64,000 nucleotides of DNA, from NCBI GenBank assembly GCA_023392515.1, contig JAEVYX010000035.1, positions 1-64,000 on the forward strand. The letters run 5' to 3'. The stretch is from Bacillota bacterium (GTDB lineage: Bacteria > Bacillota > Clostridia > Christensenellales > Aristaeellaceae). Every line of letters begins with the position of its first letter. Position 1 is the first letter of the stretch. Of this stretch, positions 35,015 to 44,092 are shown piece by piece. The position numbers and the translations under genes are program-made. The notes beneath the pieces were generated by a model. It was not told the DNA's origin. It did not search any database and saw only the letters and a list, made by a program, of their open reading frames with translations.

Positions 35015-35636
35015 CATGGACGGAGTCCTTTTCGATACGGAGCAATTGGGAAACCAAATTCTAAAAGAGGCAGCCCAGGCCCTGGGCCATACCATAGAAG
35101 ATGATGTGATTCGAAAAACCATAGGTGTCAGCCTGCAGGCAGGCAAGCAGGTTTTTTTGAATGCATACGGAGAAAATTTCCCCTATGACGACATCATATC
35201 CCTTTGGACACGGCAGATGACGCAGCATATGGAAGAAAACGGCATGCCGCTAAAGCCAGGTCTGCTGGAAACCCTTGAGGCGCTAAAGAAAAAGGGACTG
35301 CCCTATGCCATCGCCACATCCAATAATGAAGCCATTGTAAAAAGATATTTGTCCTTTTCCCGCCTTGAAAATGCTTTTGACGCCATGGTCTGCGGCGATC
35401 AAATTAAAAACAGCAAGCCCTTTCCAGACATTTATATAACAGCCGCCAAAGCCCTAAAAATCCCCCCGGAGGAATGCATGGGCGTGGAGGATTCCATCAA
35501 CGGTGTGAAAGCCGTGCGGGCGGCGGGAATGACCTGCGTGATGATCCCCGATCAATTGCCCTATACCCCCGATCTGGCCCCCTATGTGGACCATTGCGTA
35601 CCCTCTCTTATTGATTTGATTCCCCTGATCGGGTAA
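34992..35636 (+). CDS. HAD-family phosphatase (beta-phosphoglucomutase-like)
   Basis: 214 residues: motif I FDMDGVLFDTE with the nucleophile and acid Asp, a helical cap domain (about 15-85), motif II IATSNN, motif III Lys in KNSKPFPDIY and motif IV GVEDSINGVKA. Acts on a phosphorylated small molecule, probably a sugar phosphate; the substrate cannot be told. It overlaps the flavoprotein gene by 23 nt and is followed 16 nt later by pepT. Confidence 0.9.
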   Translation: MIRAVIFDMDGVLFDTEQLGNQILKEAAQALGHTIEDDVIRKTIGVSLQAGKQVFLNAYGENFPYDDIISLWTRQMTQHMEENGMPLKPGLLETLEALKKKGLPYAIATSNNEAIVKRYLSFSRLENAFDAMVCGDQIKNSKPFPDIYITAAKALKIPPEECMGVEDSINGVKAVRAAGMTCVMIPDQLPYTPDLAPYVDHCVPSLIDLIPLIG

Positions 35637-35652
35637 AAAAAGGAGTGTTTGT

Positions 35653-36858
35653 ATGCGCGCTTATGAACGGTTTCTGACGTATGTGAAAATCGACGCCACC
35701 AGCGACGAAAATGCGCAAAGCTGCCCCTCCACCCCAAGCCAAAAAGTTTTTGGCAGCCAATTGGTGGAAGAGATGAAGGGTCTTGGCATTGCGGACGCCC
35801 GGATGGATGAGCATGGCTATGTCTATGGCTCCATCCCGCAAAAAGGCGCAGGATCAAAACCCGCCATGGGTTTCATTGCCCATATGGATACGTCCAATGC
35901 GGTGCCTAGCGGCCCTGTGAACCCCAGAATCATCAAAAACTACGATGGTTCGGACATCGCCCTGAACGAAACCCTTGTCATTCCCGTGGCAGATTTTGAT
36001 TATTTGACCCAGATGAAAGGCATGGATTTGATCGTTACCGACGGGAATACCCTGCTGGGCGCCGACGACAAGGCGGGCATAGCGGAAATCATGACGATGT
36101 GCGAAAAACTGCTTTCCCCCGGAGCGCCGGATCACGGAAAAATCTGCATCGCCTTTACGCCGGACGAGGAAATCGGCCGAGGAGCCGATCTGTTTGACGT
36201 GCCGGGCTTTCAGGCGGAATATGCCTATACGGTGGATGGCGGGGCGATTGGCGAAATCGAGTATGAAAACTTCAATGCAGCATCGGCCACGGTACACATT
36301 CACGGTGTAAACATCCACCCCGGCAGCGCCAAAAACAAAATGCGCAATGCCTGCCTGATTGCCATGGAGTTTAACGCCATGCTGCCGCCCCAGGAGATCC
36401 CCGCCTGCACCGAAGGGTATGAGGGCTTTTACCATCTGGGCGGCATGCAAGGGGAGGAGGAGCTTTGCACACTGCGCTATATTGTAAGGGACCACGATAT
36501 GGACAAATTCCGGCAGCGGAAAGCAAGGCTTGAAAAGATTGCCGCCTACCTGAACGAAAAATACGGCCAGGGCACGGTGGAGCTGCTTCTCAAAGACAGC
36601 TACTTCAACATGAAGGATCAGTTGAAGGATCATATGTTTATTGTGGAAAAGGCCAAGGCCGCCATGGAAAAATGCGGCGTAAAGCCCATTATCCAGCCGA
36701 TCCGGGGCGGCACAGACGGCTCCCGACTGTCCTTCATGGGGCTTCCCTGCCCCAACCTGTCCACCGGCGGCTTCAACGCACACGGCCGGAAGGAACTGAT
36801 CCCCATCCAGTCTATGGAAACGATGGCGGATGTTTTGCTCACGATTGCCGCTATGTAA
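35653..36858 (+). CDS. pepT: Peptidase T (tripeptide aminopeptidase)
   Basis: 401 residues, cytosolic M20B zinc peptidase removing the N-terminal residue of tripeptides. Two-zinc site residues are visible in FIAHMDTS, LLGADDKAG, TPDEEIGRG and VDGGAIGEIEYE, with the C-terminal His region near GGFNAHGRKE. GGTDGSRLS is the dimerisation/substrate loop. ATG 35653 follows AAAAAGGAG. Confidence 0.95.
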   Translation: MRAYERFLTYVKIDATSDENAQSCPSTPSQKVFGSQLVEEMKGLGIADARMDEHGYVYGSIPQKGAGSKPAMGFIAHMDTSNAVPSGPVNPRIIKNYDGSDIALNETLVIPVADFDYLTQMKGMDLIVTDGNTLLGADDKAGIAEIMTMCEKLLSPGAPDHGKICIAFTPDEEIGRGADLFDVPGFQAEYAYTVDGGAIGEIEYENFNAASATVHIHGVNIHPGSAKNKMRNACLIAMEFNAMLPPQEIPACTEGYEGFYHLGGMQGEEELCTLRYIVRDHDMDKFRQRKARLEKIAAYLNEKYGQGTVELLLKDSYFNMKDQLKDHMFIVEKAKAAMEKCGVKPIIQPIRGGTDGSRLSFMGLPCPNLSTGGFNAHGRKELIPIQSMETMADVLLTIAAM

Positions 36859-36940
36859 CAGGAAGATATCCTTTCGCAAGAATTGAAACGCCGGATTGCG
36901 GGTTTGGGACGCTAGTCCCTCCCTTTTCCGGCGTTTTCCC

Positions 36941-36968
36941 TTGGTTTCAAGCAGACTTATGCTATAAT
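36941..36968 (+). promoter_or_regulatory. Promoter of the YjdF-like membrane protein
   Basis: TTGGTT (36941-36946), a 16-nt spacer and TATAAT (36963-36968), 23 nt before the ATG. Confidence 0.65.
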
Positions 36969-36991
36969 TCCCAGGAAGAGGAGGCGCTTAT

Positions 36992-37708
36992 ATGATCTTG
37001 CCGCGCAATGCCAAAGGGGCCAGGTTGGTTGTAGGGTTTGTATTTGCATCTCTGGTCCTTTCTATTGGTTATACAATTATACGGATTATTGAGGCACCCG
37101 CGGCCCCGGCGGCGGGCATGGCCTATGAAAAATTGAAGAGCGATTATGTTTTGATGCTGGTGCAGTGCGTGTTGGGCATTCTGGCTATGCTGCTGCCCGG
37201 CTGGCTGGCCCGGAAATGGCGGATCGAAATTCCATCCGGCATGATGATTTTATATATTTTGTTCTTGTATGCCGCCATTTACCTTGGGGAAGTGCAAAGC
37301 TTCTACTACCGGATTCCCCATTGGGATGTGATTCTCCACGGGATATCGGGCGGCATGCTGGGGGCCTTGGCTTTTTCCTTTATACGGCTTCTGAACAAGG
37401 CCGAGCAGGTTCCTTTTGCGCTGAACCCTCTGTTTACCTGCATTTTTGCCTTTTGCTTTTCCATGACCCTTGGAGCCTTCTGGGAGATATATGAATATAC
37501 CGTGGATGGCCTGCTCGGGCTGAACATGCAAAAATTTCTGCTGGAAGACGGAACGCCCCTCAGCGGCCGGTTTGCCCTTTCGGATACCATGAAGGATATC
37601 CTGATGGATGCGCTCGGGGCATTGTGTGTTTCTATCCTGGGCTACATTTCCCTGAAATACAAAAAGGGATGGGTGGAAAAGCTGCTAATCCGGAAGAAGG
37701 GAGAATGA
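36992..37708 (+). CDS. Integral membrane protein of DUF2238/YjdF type
   Basis: 238 residues with about six transmembrane helices. Intramembrane motifs resemble the YjdF/DUF2238 family: DVILHGISGGMLGALAF in the middle, and GAFWEIYEYTVDGLLG later. These polar residues (Asp, His, Glu) within helices hint at a metal or lipid-linked site, but no function is established. ATG 36992 follows AGAGGAGG. Monocistronic between a promoter and a terminator. Confidence 0.75.
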   Translation: MILPRNAKGARLVVGFVFASLVLSIGYTIIRIIEAPAAPAAGMAYEKLKSDYVLMLVQCVLGILAMLLPGWLARKWRIEIPSGMMILYILFLYAAIYLGEVQSFYYRIPHWDVILHGISGGMLGALAFSFIRLLNKAEQVPFALNPLFTCIFAFCFSMTLGAFWEIYEYTVDGLLGLNMQKFLLEDGTPLSGRFALSDTMKDILMDALGALCVSILGYISLKYKKGWVEKLLIRKKGE

Positions 37709-37760
37709 TCCTGATAGGATTGCAGCCTGCTGTCATATCGTCATTGCCGAAATAATGAAT

Positions 37761-37799
37761 AGGCGCCGGTTGTTCGTTTATTGACTGCCGGCGCTTTAT
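37761..37799. terminator. Bidirectional terminator
   Basis: GCGCCGG (37763-37769) pairs with CCGGCGC (37788-37794) around an 18-nt loop, between the YjdF-like gene and the opposing radical SAM gene. Confidence 0.6.
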
Positions 37800-37805
37800 T
37801 AACCC

Positions 37806-38801
37806 CTAAACAATATACCAGATGGGGATGCCCTTCAGCTTTTTATCAATTTCCTCCCTGAAAAAGGCCTCGCCCTCCCGGCGCAGTTCATCCCGGTAGG
37901 CATATTTCCCCCGGCCCCGGCCGGTCATAAGGGCCTGATCGTACAATTCCAGCGCATTGGGGAATGCCTCCCGGTTGATGGCCCGATGGACAAAACTGTA
38001 GGTCATAAAAATGATTTCGATAAAGACAGCCTTTTTGGCCCGGGGGGAAAGGCCGTCGGCCAGCCTGTCCAAAAGGTCTCCGTACAGCCTCTTCCAGTCC
38101 GGCAGAAAAATCACCGGGGCGATGAGCAGCCCCGCGGGATATCCGGCCTCACACATTTGGTTGAGGGCTGAAATCCTGTCAGGAAGCCTGGATGTGCCAA
38201 ATTCAATTCTGCGAATGATTTCCTCCGGGTTGACGCTCATGCGGAAAATGATCCGCCCCCGGTGGTGAAGGGGCAGGAGGGGCTCCACCTGATGAAACTT
38301 GGTGGGAAAGGTCAAAAAACCTTTTTCATTTTTACTGAAGCTTTCAATGGTCCAGGGCAGGTTATCCGTTAATATATTTTCAAGCACCAGGTCGCTGTTG
38401 CTGCCGATTTCAAAGGTCAGATCCCGGGAGGATTTTAAGGCGGTTTTAAGGATTTTGCCCATCATCTCCTCCCGGTTCACAAACAAGCGCAGGTAGGAGC
38501 ATTTGTTGTAATTGCAAACCAGGTAGCAGTACAGGCAGGCGGCGCTGCAGCCGGAGGAGGTATAAGGCACCAGATAATCCGACACCTTATGGTTTTCCGC
38601 ATAAGAGTGGGTTTTGCGCACACCCACGATTATGTGCCGCTTCATGCGGGCGAACTCCTTATTTTCCTGCTGCCGCATTTCCAGGATATTGTTATGGCTT
38701 TCAATGGGAACCCAAGGCCGGTCCTCCCATTTTTGGTGCAGTTCTTTACCAAGAAAATAGGAAAGTGCCGCCGGTTCGTAGTACACCACATCGGGGAACA
38801 T
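37806..38801 (-). CDS. Spore photoproduct lyase-like radical SAM protein
   Basis: 331 residues. Radical SAM cluster Cys85, Cys89, Cys92 (SSGCSAACLYCYL), followed by the SPL-like CSYLRLFVN. True SPL reverses the UV lesion 5-thyminyl-5,6-dihydrothymine and uses a further conserved Cys in a FEAxCTSD-type segment. Here the corresponding segment is FEIGSNSD, with Ser in place of that Cys (alignment from memory). It may use another hydrogen donor, act on another lesion, or be a paralogue with a different role. ATG 38801 follows GGGAGGTG. Neighbours are AraC regulators and a second SplB-like gene. Confidence 0.8.
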   Translation of the reverse strand: MFPDVVYYEPAALSYFLGKELHQKWEDRPWVPIESHNNILEMRQQENKEFARMKRHIIVGVRKTHSYAENHKVSDYLVPYTSSGCSAACLYCYLVCNYNKCSYLRLFVNREEMMGKILKTALKSSRDLTFEIGSNSDLVLENILTDNLPWTIESFSKNEKGFLTFPTKFHQVEPLLPLHHRGRIIFRMSVNPEEIIRRIEFGTSRLPDRISALNQMCEAGYPAGLLIAPVIFLPDWKRLYGDLLDRLADGLSPRAKKAVFIEIIFMTYSFVHRAINREAFPNALELYDQALMTGRGRGKYAYRDELRREGEAFFREEIDKKLKGIPIWYIV

Positions 38802-38884
38802 GCATTTCACCTCCCGGCTAGTATCGCAAGGGGACAAAAGAAAAATGCGCCCCCGTTGAAGGGCGCAAGTTTCGCAGTGTATTG

Positions 38885-39742
38885 CTATTTTTTTGTAATG
38901 GGCAGCCATACCTCGCAACGGTAGTCCGGAGATTGCTGGTTCCCTTCAAAGTATACTTCGATGTCCGGGGCGTCGGCATACTCATAGCCGCTGGCGGGCA
39001 GCCATTCGGAAATGACGCGCTTTTGCAGTTCCTGGATAGCGGCAGGCATGGCTCCCACACATTCGAAGATGGCCCAGGTGCAGGCGGGGACTTCATAGGC
39101 TTCCATGCCCTCTGGTACCGGTTTATCCGTAGAAACGGCGATGTAATAGTCGAAATCCTTGCCATTCATGCAGGTACTTACACCCAGCAAGCCAAAGGGA
39201 GGCTGATTGAGAAGGGCCAGAATTTTTTGTACCGTGCCGCTTTGGGTAGTCCTGGCCCAGAACTGGGGCACCTTCATGAAGCTCTCTTCAACTTGCGTGG
39301 GGTAATGTTCCTTGACCCCGACCATCCGGAAGGCATCCTTCTTTTCAATCCTGTAGTTCATTTCCGCATCTCCTTTTATGGATAGTTGGAACTGGATGCG
39401 TGGAAATGCTTTCAGCTTTGCCCCTTTCTTTTGCGCCATGGAGGGGGACAGCCCATGCACGCTTTGAAACGCCCGGGTAAAGGAGGTAGGAGATTCGTAC
39501 CCATACTTCAGGGCCAGATCCAGTACCTTTGCCTTGCCGCCTGCCAATTCAAGGGCCGCCGCCGTCATGCGTCTGCGGCGGATGTACTCCGAAAGCGGGA
39601 TTTCCGCCATGTAGGAGAACATTCTTTGAAAGTGAAAGGTAGAGCAGCAGGCGATCTGGGCGAGGCGGTCGTAGTCAATCTCCCCATCCAAATGATCCTC
39701 CATATACCCGATGGCCTGGTTCAGCCGGTTCAGCCAATCCAC
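38885..39742 (-). CDS. AraC-family regulator with GyrI-like effector domain (a)
   Basis: 285 residues: N-terminal AraC double helix-turn-helix (about 5-105; LAQIACCSTFHFQRMF and ALKYGYESPTSFTRAF) and a C-terminal GyrI/Rob-like ligand domain (about 125-285) of the kind that binds amphiphilic drugs. GTG 39742 lies 8 nt after AAAGGAG; a TTG at 39760 overlaps the site. Divergent from a second regulator of the same architecture with a 198-nt shared control region. The regulated genes are unknown; no efflux pump is adjacent. Confidence 0.88.
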   Translation of the reverse strand: MDWLNRLNQAIGYMEDHLDGEIDYDRLAQIACCSTFHFQRMFSYMAEIPLSEYIRRRRMTAAALELAGGKAKVLDLALKYGYESPTSFTRAFQSVHGLSPSMAQKKGAKLKAFPRIQFQLSIKGDAEMNYRIEKKDAFRMVGVKEHYPTQVEESFMKVPQFWARTTQSGTVQKILALLNQPPFGLLGVSTCMNGKDFDYYIAVSTDKPVPEGMEAYEVPACTWAIFECVGAMPAAIQELQKRVISEWLPASGYEYADAPDIEVYFEGNQQSPDYRCEVWLPITKK

Positions 39743-39940
39743 AACATTCGCTCCTTTCAAGGAGAGTATACAAGGCGGTTTGGAAACCGTCCTCGCATTT
39801 GATGCACGAAAATGAAAGGGTATATTTGGCTTGCGTAATGCCTTGCTGAAAGTATATCATAGGTTCAGGGAAAGACCGCAAGAAAAGTCAAGAATTCTTT
39901 TTTACGAGCTGGTACAATCCTTCTTGTGCGGGGTGAGGAC

Positions 39941-40852
39941 ATGGAACAGCAGGAGCAGATTGACGCGGTGCAAAGGATGCAGGAATTCATGCAGGCCCAT
40001 ATAAACGAGCCGGTCACACTGCTCGATTTATCCAGGCAGGCGGGGTATTCGCCTTTTCATAGCGCCCGGATTTTTAAGGAACATACCGGAAAAGGCCCTT
40101 TCGAATACCTGCGGGCGCTGCGGCTGAGCTCAGCAGCCCTCCGGCTGCGGGATGAAAAGGTGAAAGTATTGGACGTGGCCCTGGATTTTGTGTTTGACAG
40201 CCAGGAAGGCTTCACCCGGGCTTTTTCAAAAGCCTTCGGCCTGACGCCCGCCCGGTACCAGAAAAGCCCGCCGCCCATCTGCCTGTTTATGCCAACCTTT
40301 GTCCGCGCCCGGTACGCATTCTATCATCAAGGAGAGAGGATTATGGAAAAGAAGGAAAAGCCCGTCGCCATATTTGTACAGGTCATTGACCGACCCGCCC
40401 GAAAGGTTTTGCTGAAACGGGGCAAGAAAGCGGAGGACTACTTTGAATACTGTGAGGAAGTGGGCTGTGACATCTGGGGTATGCTGTGCAGCGTGAAGGA
40501 AGCGCTCTACGAGCCTATCGGCATGTGGCTTCCTAACAAATACCGTCCCAGCGGCACTTCCTATTACGCCCAGGGTGTAGAGGTTCCAGCCGATTACCGG
40601 GGCGAGGTTCCCGAAGGGCTGGAATTGATGGACCTGCCCCCCTGCCAGATGATGGTGTTCCAGGGTCCGGCCTTCGAAGACGAAAGGTTTGAGGAAGCCA
40701 TTGTGGATGTGTGGGAGCTGATGAAAACCTATCAGCCGGAATTGTACGGCTTTGCCTGGGCAGACGAGGACGGTCCCCGGTTTCAAATGGAACCGCAGGG
40801 ATACCGGGGCTATATTGAAGGCCGGCCCGTACGCAGGGTGAATAAAGGGTAA
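39941..40852 (+). CDS. AraC-family regulator with GyrI-like effector domain (b)
   Basis: 303 residues, same order as its divergent partner: AraC double helix-turn-helix (about 5-108; LSRQAGYSPFHSARIF and ALDFVFDSQEGFTRAF) and a GyrI-like C-terminal domain (about 140-295). The upstream GTG 39926 is possible, but the ATG at 39941 is placed after GGGGTGAGG. The effector domain begins after a short linker ending in MEKKEKPVA. Probably a drug- or metabolite-responsive activator. Confidence 0.87.
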   Translation: MEQQEQIDAVQRMQEFMQAHINEPVTLLDLSRQAGYSPFHSARIFKEHTGKGPFEYLRALRLSSAALRLRDEKVKVLDVALDFVFDSQEGFTRAFSKAFGLTPARYQKSPPPICLFMPTFVRARYAFYHQGERIMEKKEKPVAIFVQVIDRPARKVLLKRGKKAEDYFEYCEEVGCDIWGMLCSVKEALYEPIGMWLPNKYRPSGTSYYAQGVEVPADYRGEVPEGLELMDLPPCQMMVFQGPAFEDERFEEAIVDVWELMKTYQPELYGFAWADEDGPRFQMEPQGYRGYIEGRPVRRVNKG

Positions 40853-40858
40853 AAGGCG

Positions 40859-40898
40859 AAGGAGCTGCCCCGAAAGGGGAGTGCAGCTCCTTTCTTTG
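40859..40898 (+). terminator. Terminator after regulator (b)
   Basis: AAGGAGCTGC/GCAGCTCCTT (40859-40868/40883-40892) with an inner CCCC/GGGG pairing, followed by TCTTTG. Confidence 0.85.
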
Positions 40899-41018
40899 TG
40901 CGCATTTTTACAGGAAAGATGCAGGGTTTTCCTCTTTATGGTATGCTATCACAAGGGAAAAGCCCGGCATCAAAGCTGCTGGGAAGCCCTGCTCATCACT
41001 TCATCACAGGAGATAAAA

Positions 41019-41885
41019 ATGGATACGATTTACCGGGAGCTTTCCTGTGAAAGCGCCTTGAACAAGCTGAAACGGAGCATCCCCTATGGCTGGGACTTGA
41101 ATATTTACAGGGGCTGCGCCCACGGGTGCGTATATTGCTATGCCCAATATTCCCACAAGTACCTGGAAGACGATTCATTCTTCAGCCATATTTACGCCAA
41201 GACAAACATTGTGGAACAGCTGGAGCGGGAACTGAGCCAGCCGGACTGGAAGCGGGACGTGATCAATATCGGCGGGGTCACCGACAGCTATCAGCCAGCG
41301 GAAGAAACCTGCCGCTTGATGCCGGAGATTTTGAAGCTGCTCATCCGGTACAAAACCCCGGCCATCATATCCACCAAGTCCACCCTGATTTTGCGGGACT
41401 ATGACCTGATTGATGAACTGTCCCGCCTCACTTATATCAATGTGGCCGCCACCATTACCACCATGGACGAGGCGGTGCGAAAGAGCATCGAGCCCTGTTC
41501 CGCCCCATCTGAAGCCCGGTTTGCCATGCTGAAGGAGTTTCGCAAGACAAACGCTTCCATCGGGCTGCACATGATGCCCATCATCCCCTACGTGACAGAT
41601 GGCAGTGAAAACCTGGAAGCCTTGTTTGCAAACGCCAGGGATGTACAGGTACATTACGCCCTGCCGGGAACGCTGTACCTGAGGGGGCAGAGCCGGAAAA
41701 CATTTTTCGACTGGGCCCAGGCAGCCGTGCCCCAGCAATACCCCGCGCTGCTTCAGCTTTACAAAACCGGAGGCGCAGACAAGGCCTATAAGGACGCTTT
41801 GTACGCAAGACTTCTTCCCCTCAGGGAAAAGTATGGCCTTTCGGGCAGCTATATGGCCCCCATGCGGGCAAAAATGGGGAAATGA
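41019..41885 (+). CDS. SplB-like radical SAM protein (COG1533 type)
   Basis: 288 residues. Radical SAM motif CAHGCVYCYA near residue 30, preceded by NIYRGC. INIGGVTDSYQPAE and ISTKSTLILRD are typical of the COG1533 SplB-related group found across bacteria. The reaction is not established; despite the name these are not proven spore photoproduct lyases. ATG 41019 lies 7 nt after AGGAGA. Separated from the other SPL-like gene by the AraC pair. Confidence 0.85.
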   Translation: MDTIYRELSCESALNKLKRSIPYGWDLNIYRGCAHGCVYCYAQYSHKYLEDDSFFSHIYAKTNIVEQLERELSQPDWKRDVINIGGVTDSYQPAEETCRLMPEILKLLIRYKTPAIISTKSTLILRDYDLIDELSRLTYINVAATITTMDEAVRKSIEPCSAPSEARFAMLKEFRKTNASIGLHMMPIIPYVTDGSENLEALFANARDVQVHYALPGTLYLRGQSRKTFFDWAQAAVPQQYPALLQLYKTGGADKAYKDALYARLLPLREKYGLSGSYMAPMRAKMGK

Positions 41886-41887
41886 AT

Positions 41888-41914
41888 CGGCCACCCCGAA
41901 AATCGGGATGGCCG
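41888..41914. terminator. Hairpin between convergent genes
   Basis: CGGCCA-N-CCCGA/TCGGG-N-TGGCCG around a 3-nt loop. Likely terminator, although the T run is weak on the + strand. Confidence 0.55.
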
Positions 41915-41930
41915 CAGCATGGAGGTCAAT

Positions 41931-42680
41931 TTATTCCTTGACGGTAGCCCTTCTTATAGCAAGGTAGGACAGGCCGGCGAAGAAAAGGCTGAGCACGATG
42001 CCGGAAACCACGGCATAGTAGGGATTGAAGCCATTCAGGTAACCCATGCAGAAGCCTATAAACCGGAACAGGCTATCGTAGATGACACCATGGGTGAAGT
42101 TGGTATCCACAATTGGAAGCAGTATGAACAGGAGTACCGGCAATCCGATGGAAACGAGCAGCTTCAACGCTTTGTTCATGCGGTAGTATAAGGCGCTGAT
42201 AAAGAAACCAACCATACCCAAAACGAAGTATTGAACAATGGTCCACAAAAGCCCTTCCGCAAAAGACTGCACCGTTCCGGCCTGATAAGTGATCAAATAG
42301 ATGGGCGATGATACATAGCGCATGCCATACATTTCAAAAAACATGGAGGTGCGTGCAAAGAGGAGGTCGCTTAGATTATCCACTATAGCCATGCCCACAG
42401 CCAGGATAGCAAGGCTTGCCGCATAGCCCGCGAACTGCGTCTTTCTGGAAATTCCGTTTTGCAAAAACATGCGGAACGGACCCTTAAAAGAATTGAGGCC
42501 TGCTACAAACAAAAAGATCATCGAAGCGGATTCCATGCCGCCATAATTGAAATCAGCCTGACTGAACACTTTGGAAAGCACCCAAAAGCCAATGGCAATA
42601 ACGTAGACAACCCCATAAAATATAATCAGAGACCGTTTGGCATCAGACAGATGATAATTCATAGCCGTTTTGATTCTCAT
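41931..42680 (-). CDS. ABC transporter membrane protein of a YtrA-type operon
   Basis: 249 residues with six hydrophobic helices and no soluble domain. Located 15 nt after the ATPase gene, it is the expected membrane partner. Such GntR-regulated ABC systems in Firmicutes respond to cell-wall-active compounds; the substrate here is unknown. ATG 42680 follows AAGGAGGGG. Confidence 0.82.
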   Translation of the reverse strand: MRIKTAMNYHLSDAKRSLIIFYGVVYVIAIGFWVLSKVFSQADFNYGGMESASMIFLFVAGLNSFKGPFRMFLQNGISRKTQFAGYAASLAILAVGMAIVDNLSDLLFARTSMFFEMYGMRYVSSPIYLITYQAGTVQSFAEGLLWTIVQYFVLGMVGFFISALYYRMNKALKLLVSIGLPVLLFILLPIVDTNFTHGVIYDSLFRFIGFCMGYLNGFNPYYAVVSGIVLSLFFAGLSYLAIRRATVKE

Positions 42681-42695
42681 AAAACAACCCCTCCT

Positions 42696-43547
42696 TTACT
42701 CGTTTGTCAGCCGGATAAACAACTTCTGCAGATCCAGCCTTGTAATTTCCAGGGACTCCGGCAATGCACTGCGGTCGGGTGTTCCCAGCAGATAGGCGGT
42801 TTTCAGCCCGCCCAGGGTGTCAGTGCCAAGGGTATCCCGGCCCGCAAGATAATGATCCATGACCGCAGAGGGGCCTGATACCGTGTAGCCGGCGGACAAG
42901 AGTGACTCGGTGGATTCATGCCTTATGACCTGGCCTTTTTTGATGATAATGACTTCCTCTATCAGCCCGGCCACCTCTTCAATCAGGTGGGTGGAAAGCA
43001 CCATGGTCCTGGGGTTTTCGGCGTAGGTTTCAAGGATCACCTTGTATAGAAGCTCCCGGTGGTTGGCATCCAGCCCCAATACAGGCTCATCCAACAGGAG
43101 AAAAGGAACGTCAACGCTCAGGGCGGTAATGATTTTGTAGATGGAGGCATAACCGGTGGAAAGCTCCCGCACCTTCTTTTTCGTGTTCAGCGAAAACAGG
43201 TCGGCCAATTTGAGGGCATATTCCTTATTGAAGCTGCCGTAGAATGCTTCGGTCCACTTGAATACATCAGCCACGCGCATGTTTTCCGGGTAATAGCTCT
43301 TTTCGCTCATCATATAGATGTTGCGAAGAGCCTCGTCGTTTTCCAGGGCTGGCTTGCCATCCACCAGTATTTCTCCGCCATCGGGGAACAGCCGGTTGGT
43401 AATCAGGTTAAGCAGTGTGGACTTTCCTGCGCCGTTGCGGCCCAGCAGCCCGTAAATTTTGCCGCCGTCCAGGGTCAGGGACACATTTTCCAGCGCGGTC
43501 ACAGGTCCAAAGCGTTTCGTTACGTTTTTAATTTGAATGGTTTTCAT
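42696..43547 (-). CDS. ABC transporter ATP-binding protein of a YtrA-type operon
   Basis: 283 residues: Walker A GRNGAGKST, signature region LSTGYASIYK (a variant of LSGGQ, as in YtrB-like ATPases), Walker B LLLDEPVLG, H-loop STHLIE. A C-terminal extension (about 210-283) carries no clear motif. ATG 43547 is inside the 3' end of the regulator gene (overlap 20 nt), so translation is coupled to it. Confidence 0.9.
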   Translation of the reverse strand: MKTIQIKNVTKRFGPVTALENVSLTLDGGKIYGLLGRNGAGKSTLLNLITNRLFPDGGEILVDGKPALENDEALRNIYMMSEKSYYPENMRVADVFKWTEAFYGSFNKEYALKLADLFSLNTKKKVRELSTGYASIYKIITALSVDVPFLLLDEPVLGLDANHRELLYKVILETYAENPRTMVLSTHLIEEVAGLIEEVIIIKKGQVIRHESTESLLSAGYTVSGPSAVMDHYLAGRDTLGTDTLGGLKTAYLLGTPDRSALPESLEITRLDLQKLFIRLTNE

Positions 43548-43911
43548 TTTCAAATCCCCTTTCGATCAAGGCCAGCACTTCCTGCTTGGTCCAGCCCAGC
43601 TTTCTTGCTTCCGCTACAAGACTTTGTACAAAAGCTTCGTAAAATTGATCCTGCCGCTTTTCCCGAATCTTTTGAAGCGCTCCTTCTTTCACAAACATGC
43701 CTACCCCTCTTTTTTTATACAGCATTTCTTCCTCCACCAGCATGTTCATCCCCTTGAGCACCGTAGCCGGGTTGATTTGAAAGGCTACGGATATCTCTGT
43801 GGTGGAGGGAACTTGGGTCTCCTCAGCAAAAGCGCCGGTAAAAATCGCATCCTCTATCTCCTGCATGATTTGCAGGTAGATGGGTTTGTCACTTGAAAAG
43901 TCCAGCTTCAC
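43528..43911 (-). CDS. GntR-family repressor, YtrA subfamily
   Basis: 127 residues: winged helix at the N-terminus (PIYLQIMQEIEDAI, PSTTEISVAFQINPATVLKGMNML) and only a short two-helix C-terminal dimerisation part, the hallmark of the YtrA subfamily. GTG start at 43911 directly after GGAGGTGAAATC. First gene of the operon. An inverted repeat just downstream of its -10 box suggests autorepression. Confidence 0.92.
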   Translation of the reverse strand: MKLDFSSDKPIYLQIMQEIEDAIFTGAFAEETQVPSTTEISVAFQINPATVLKGMNMLVEEEMLYKKRGVGMFVKEGALQKIREKRQDQFYEAFVQSLVAEARKLGWTKQEVLALIERGFENENHSN

Positions 43912-43928
43912 GATTTCACCTCCGTCGT

Positions 43929-43946
43929 TAAGTGGTTAATTACTTA
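43929..43946 (-). promoter_or_regulatory. Probable operator of the YtrA-like repressor
   Basis: TAAGT-N8-ACTTA inverted repeat beginning about 9 nt past the -10 box, at or just after the transcription start. A second imperfect GTTA/TAAC dyad overlaps it. Confidence 0.6.
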
Positions 43947-43954
43947 TGTAACGA

Positions 43955-43983
43955 AGTATAAATCATAAATCTGCCCTTGTCAA
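43955..43983 (-). promoter_or_regulatory. Promoter of the YtrA-like ABC operon
   Basis: Minus strand TTGACA (43978-43983), a 17-nt spacer and TATACT (43955-43960). Confidence 0.85.
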
Positions 43984-44092
43984 CACCTTTTCAAAAATTT
44001 CTTTGAAAATATTTCCCTTGTGATTTTACAGCGAAACAGGAGAATGCGACCTGCCAGCGAAATTTCAGTCAGCATAAGGAGATGTAGCCGAT

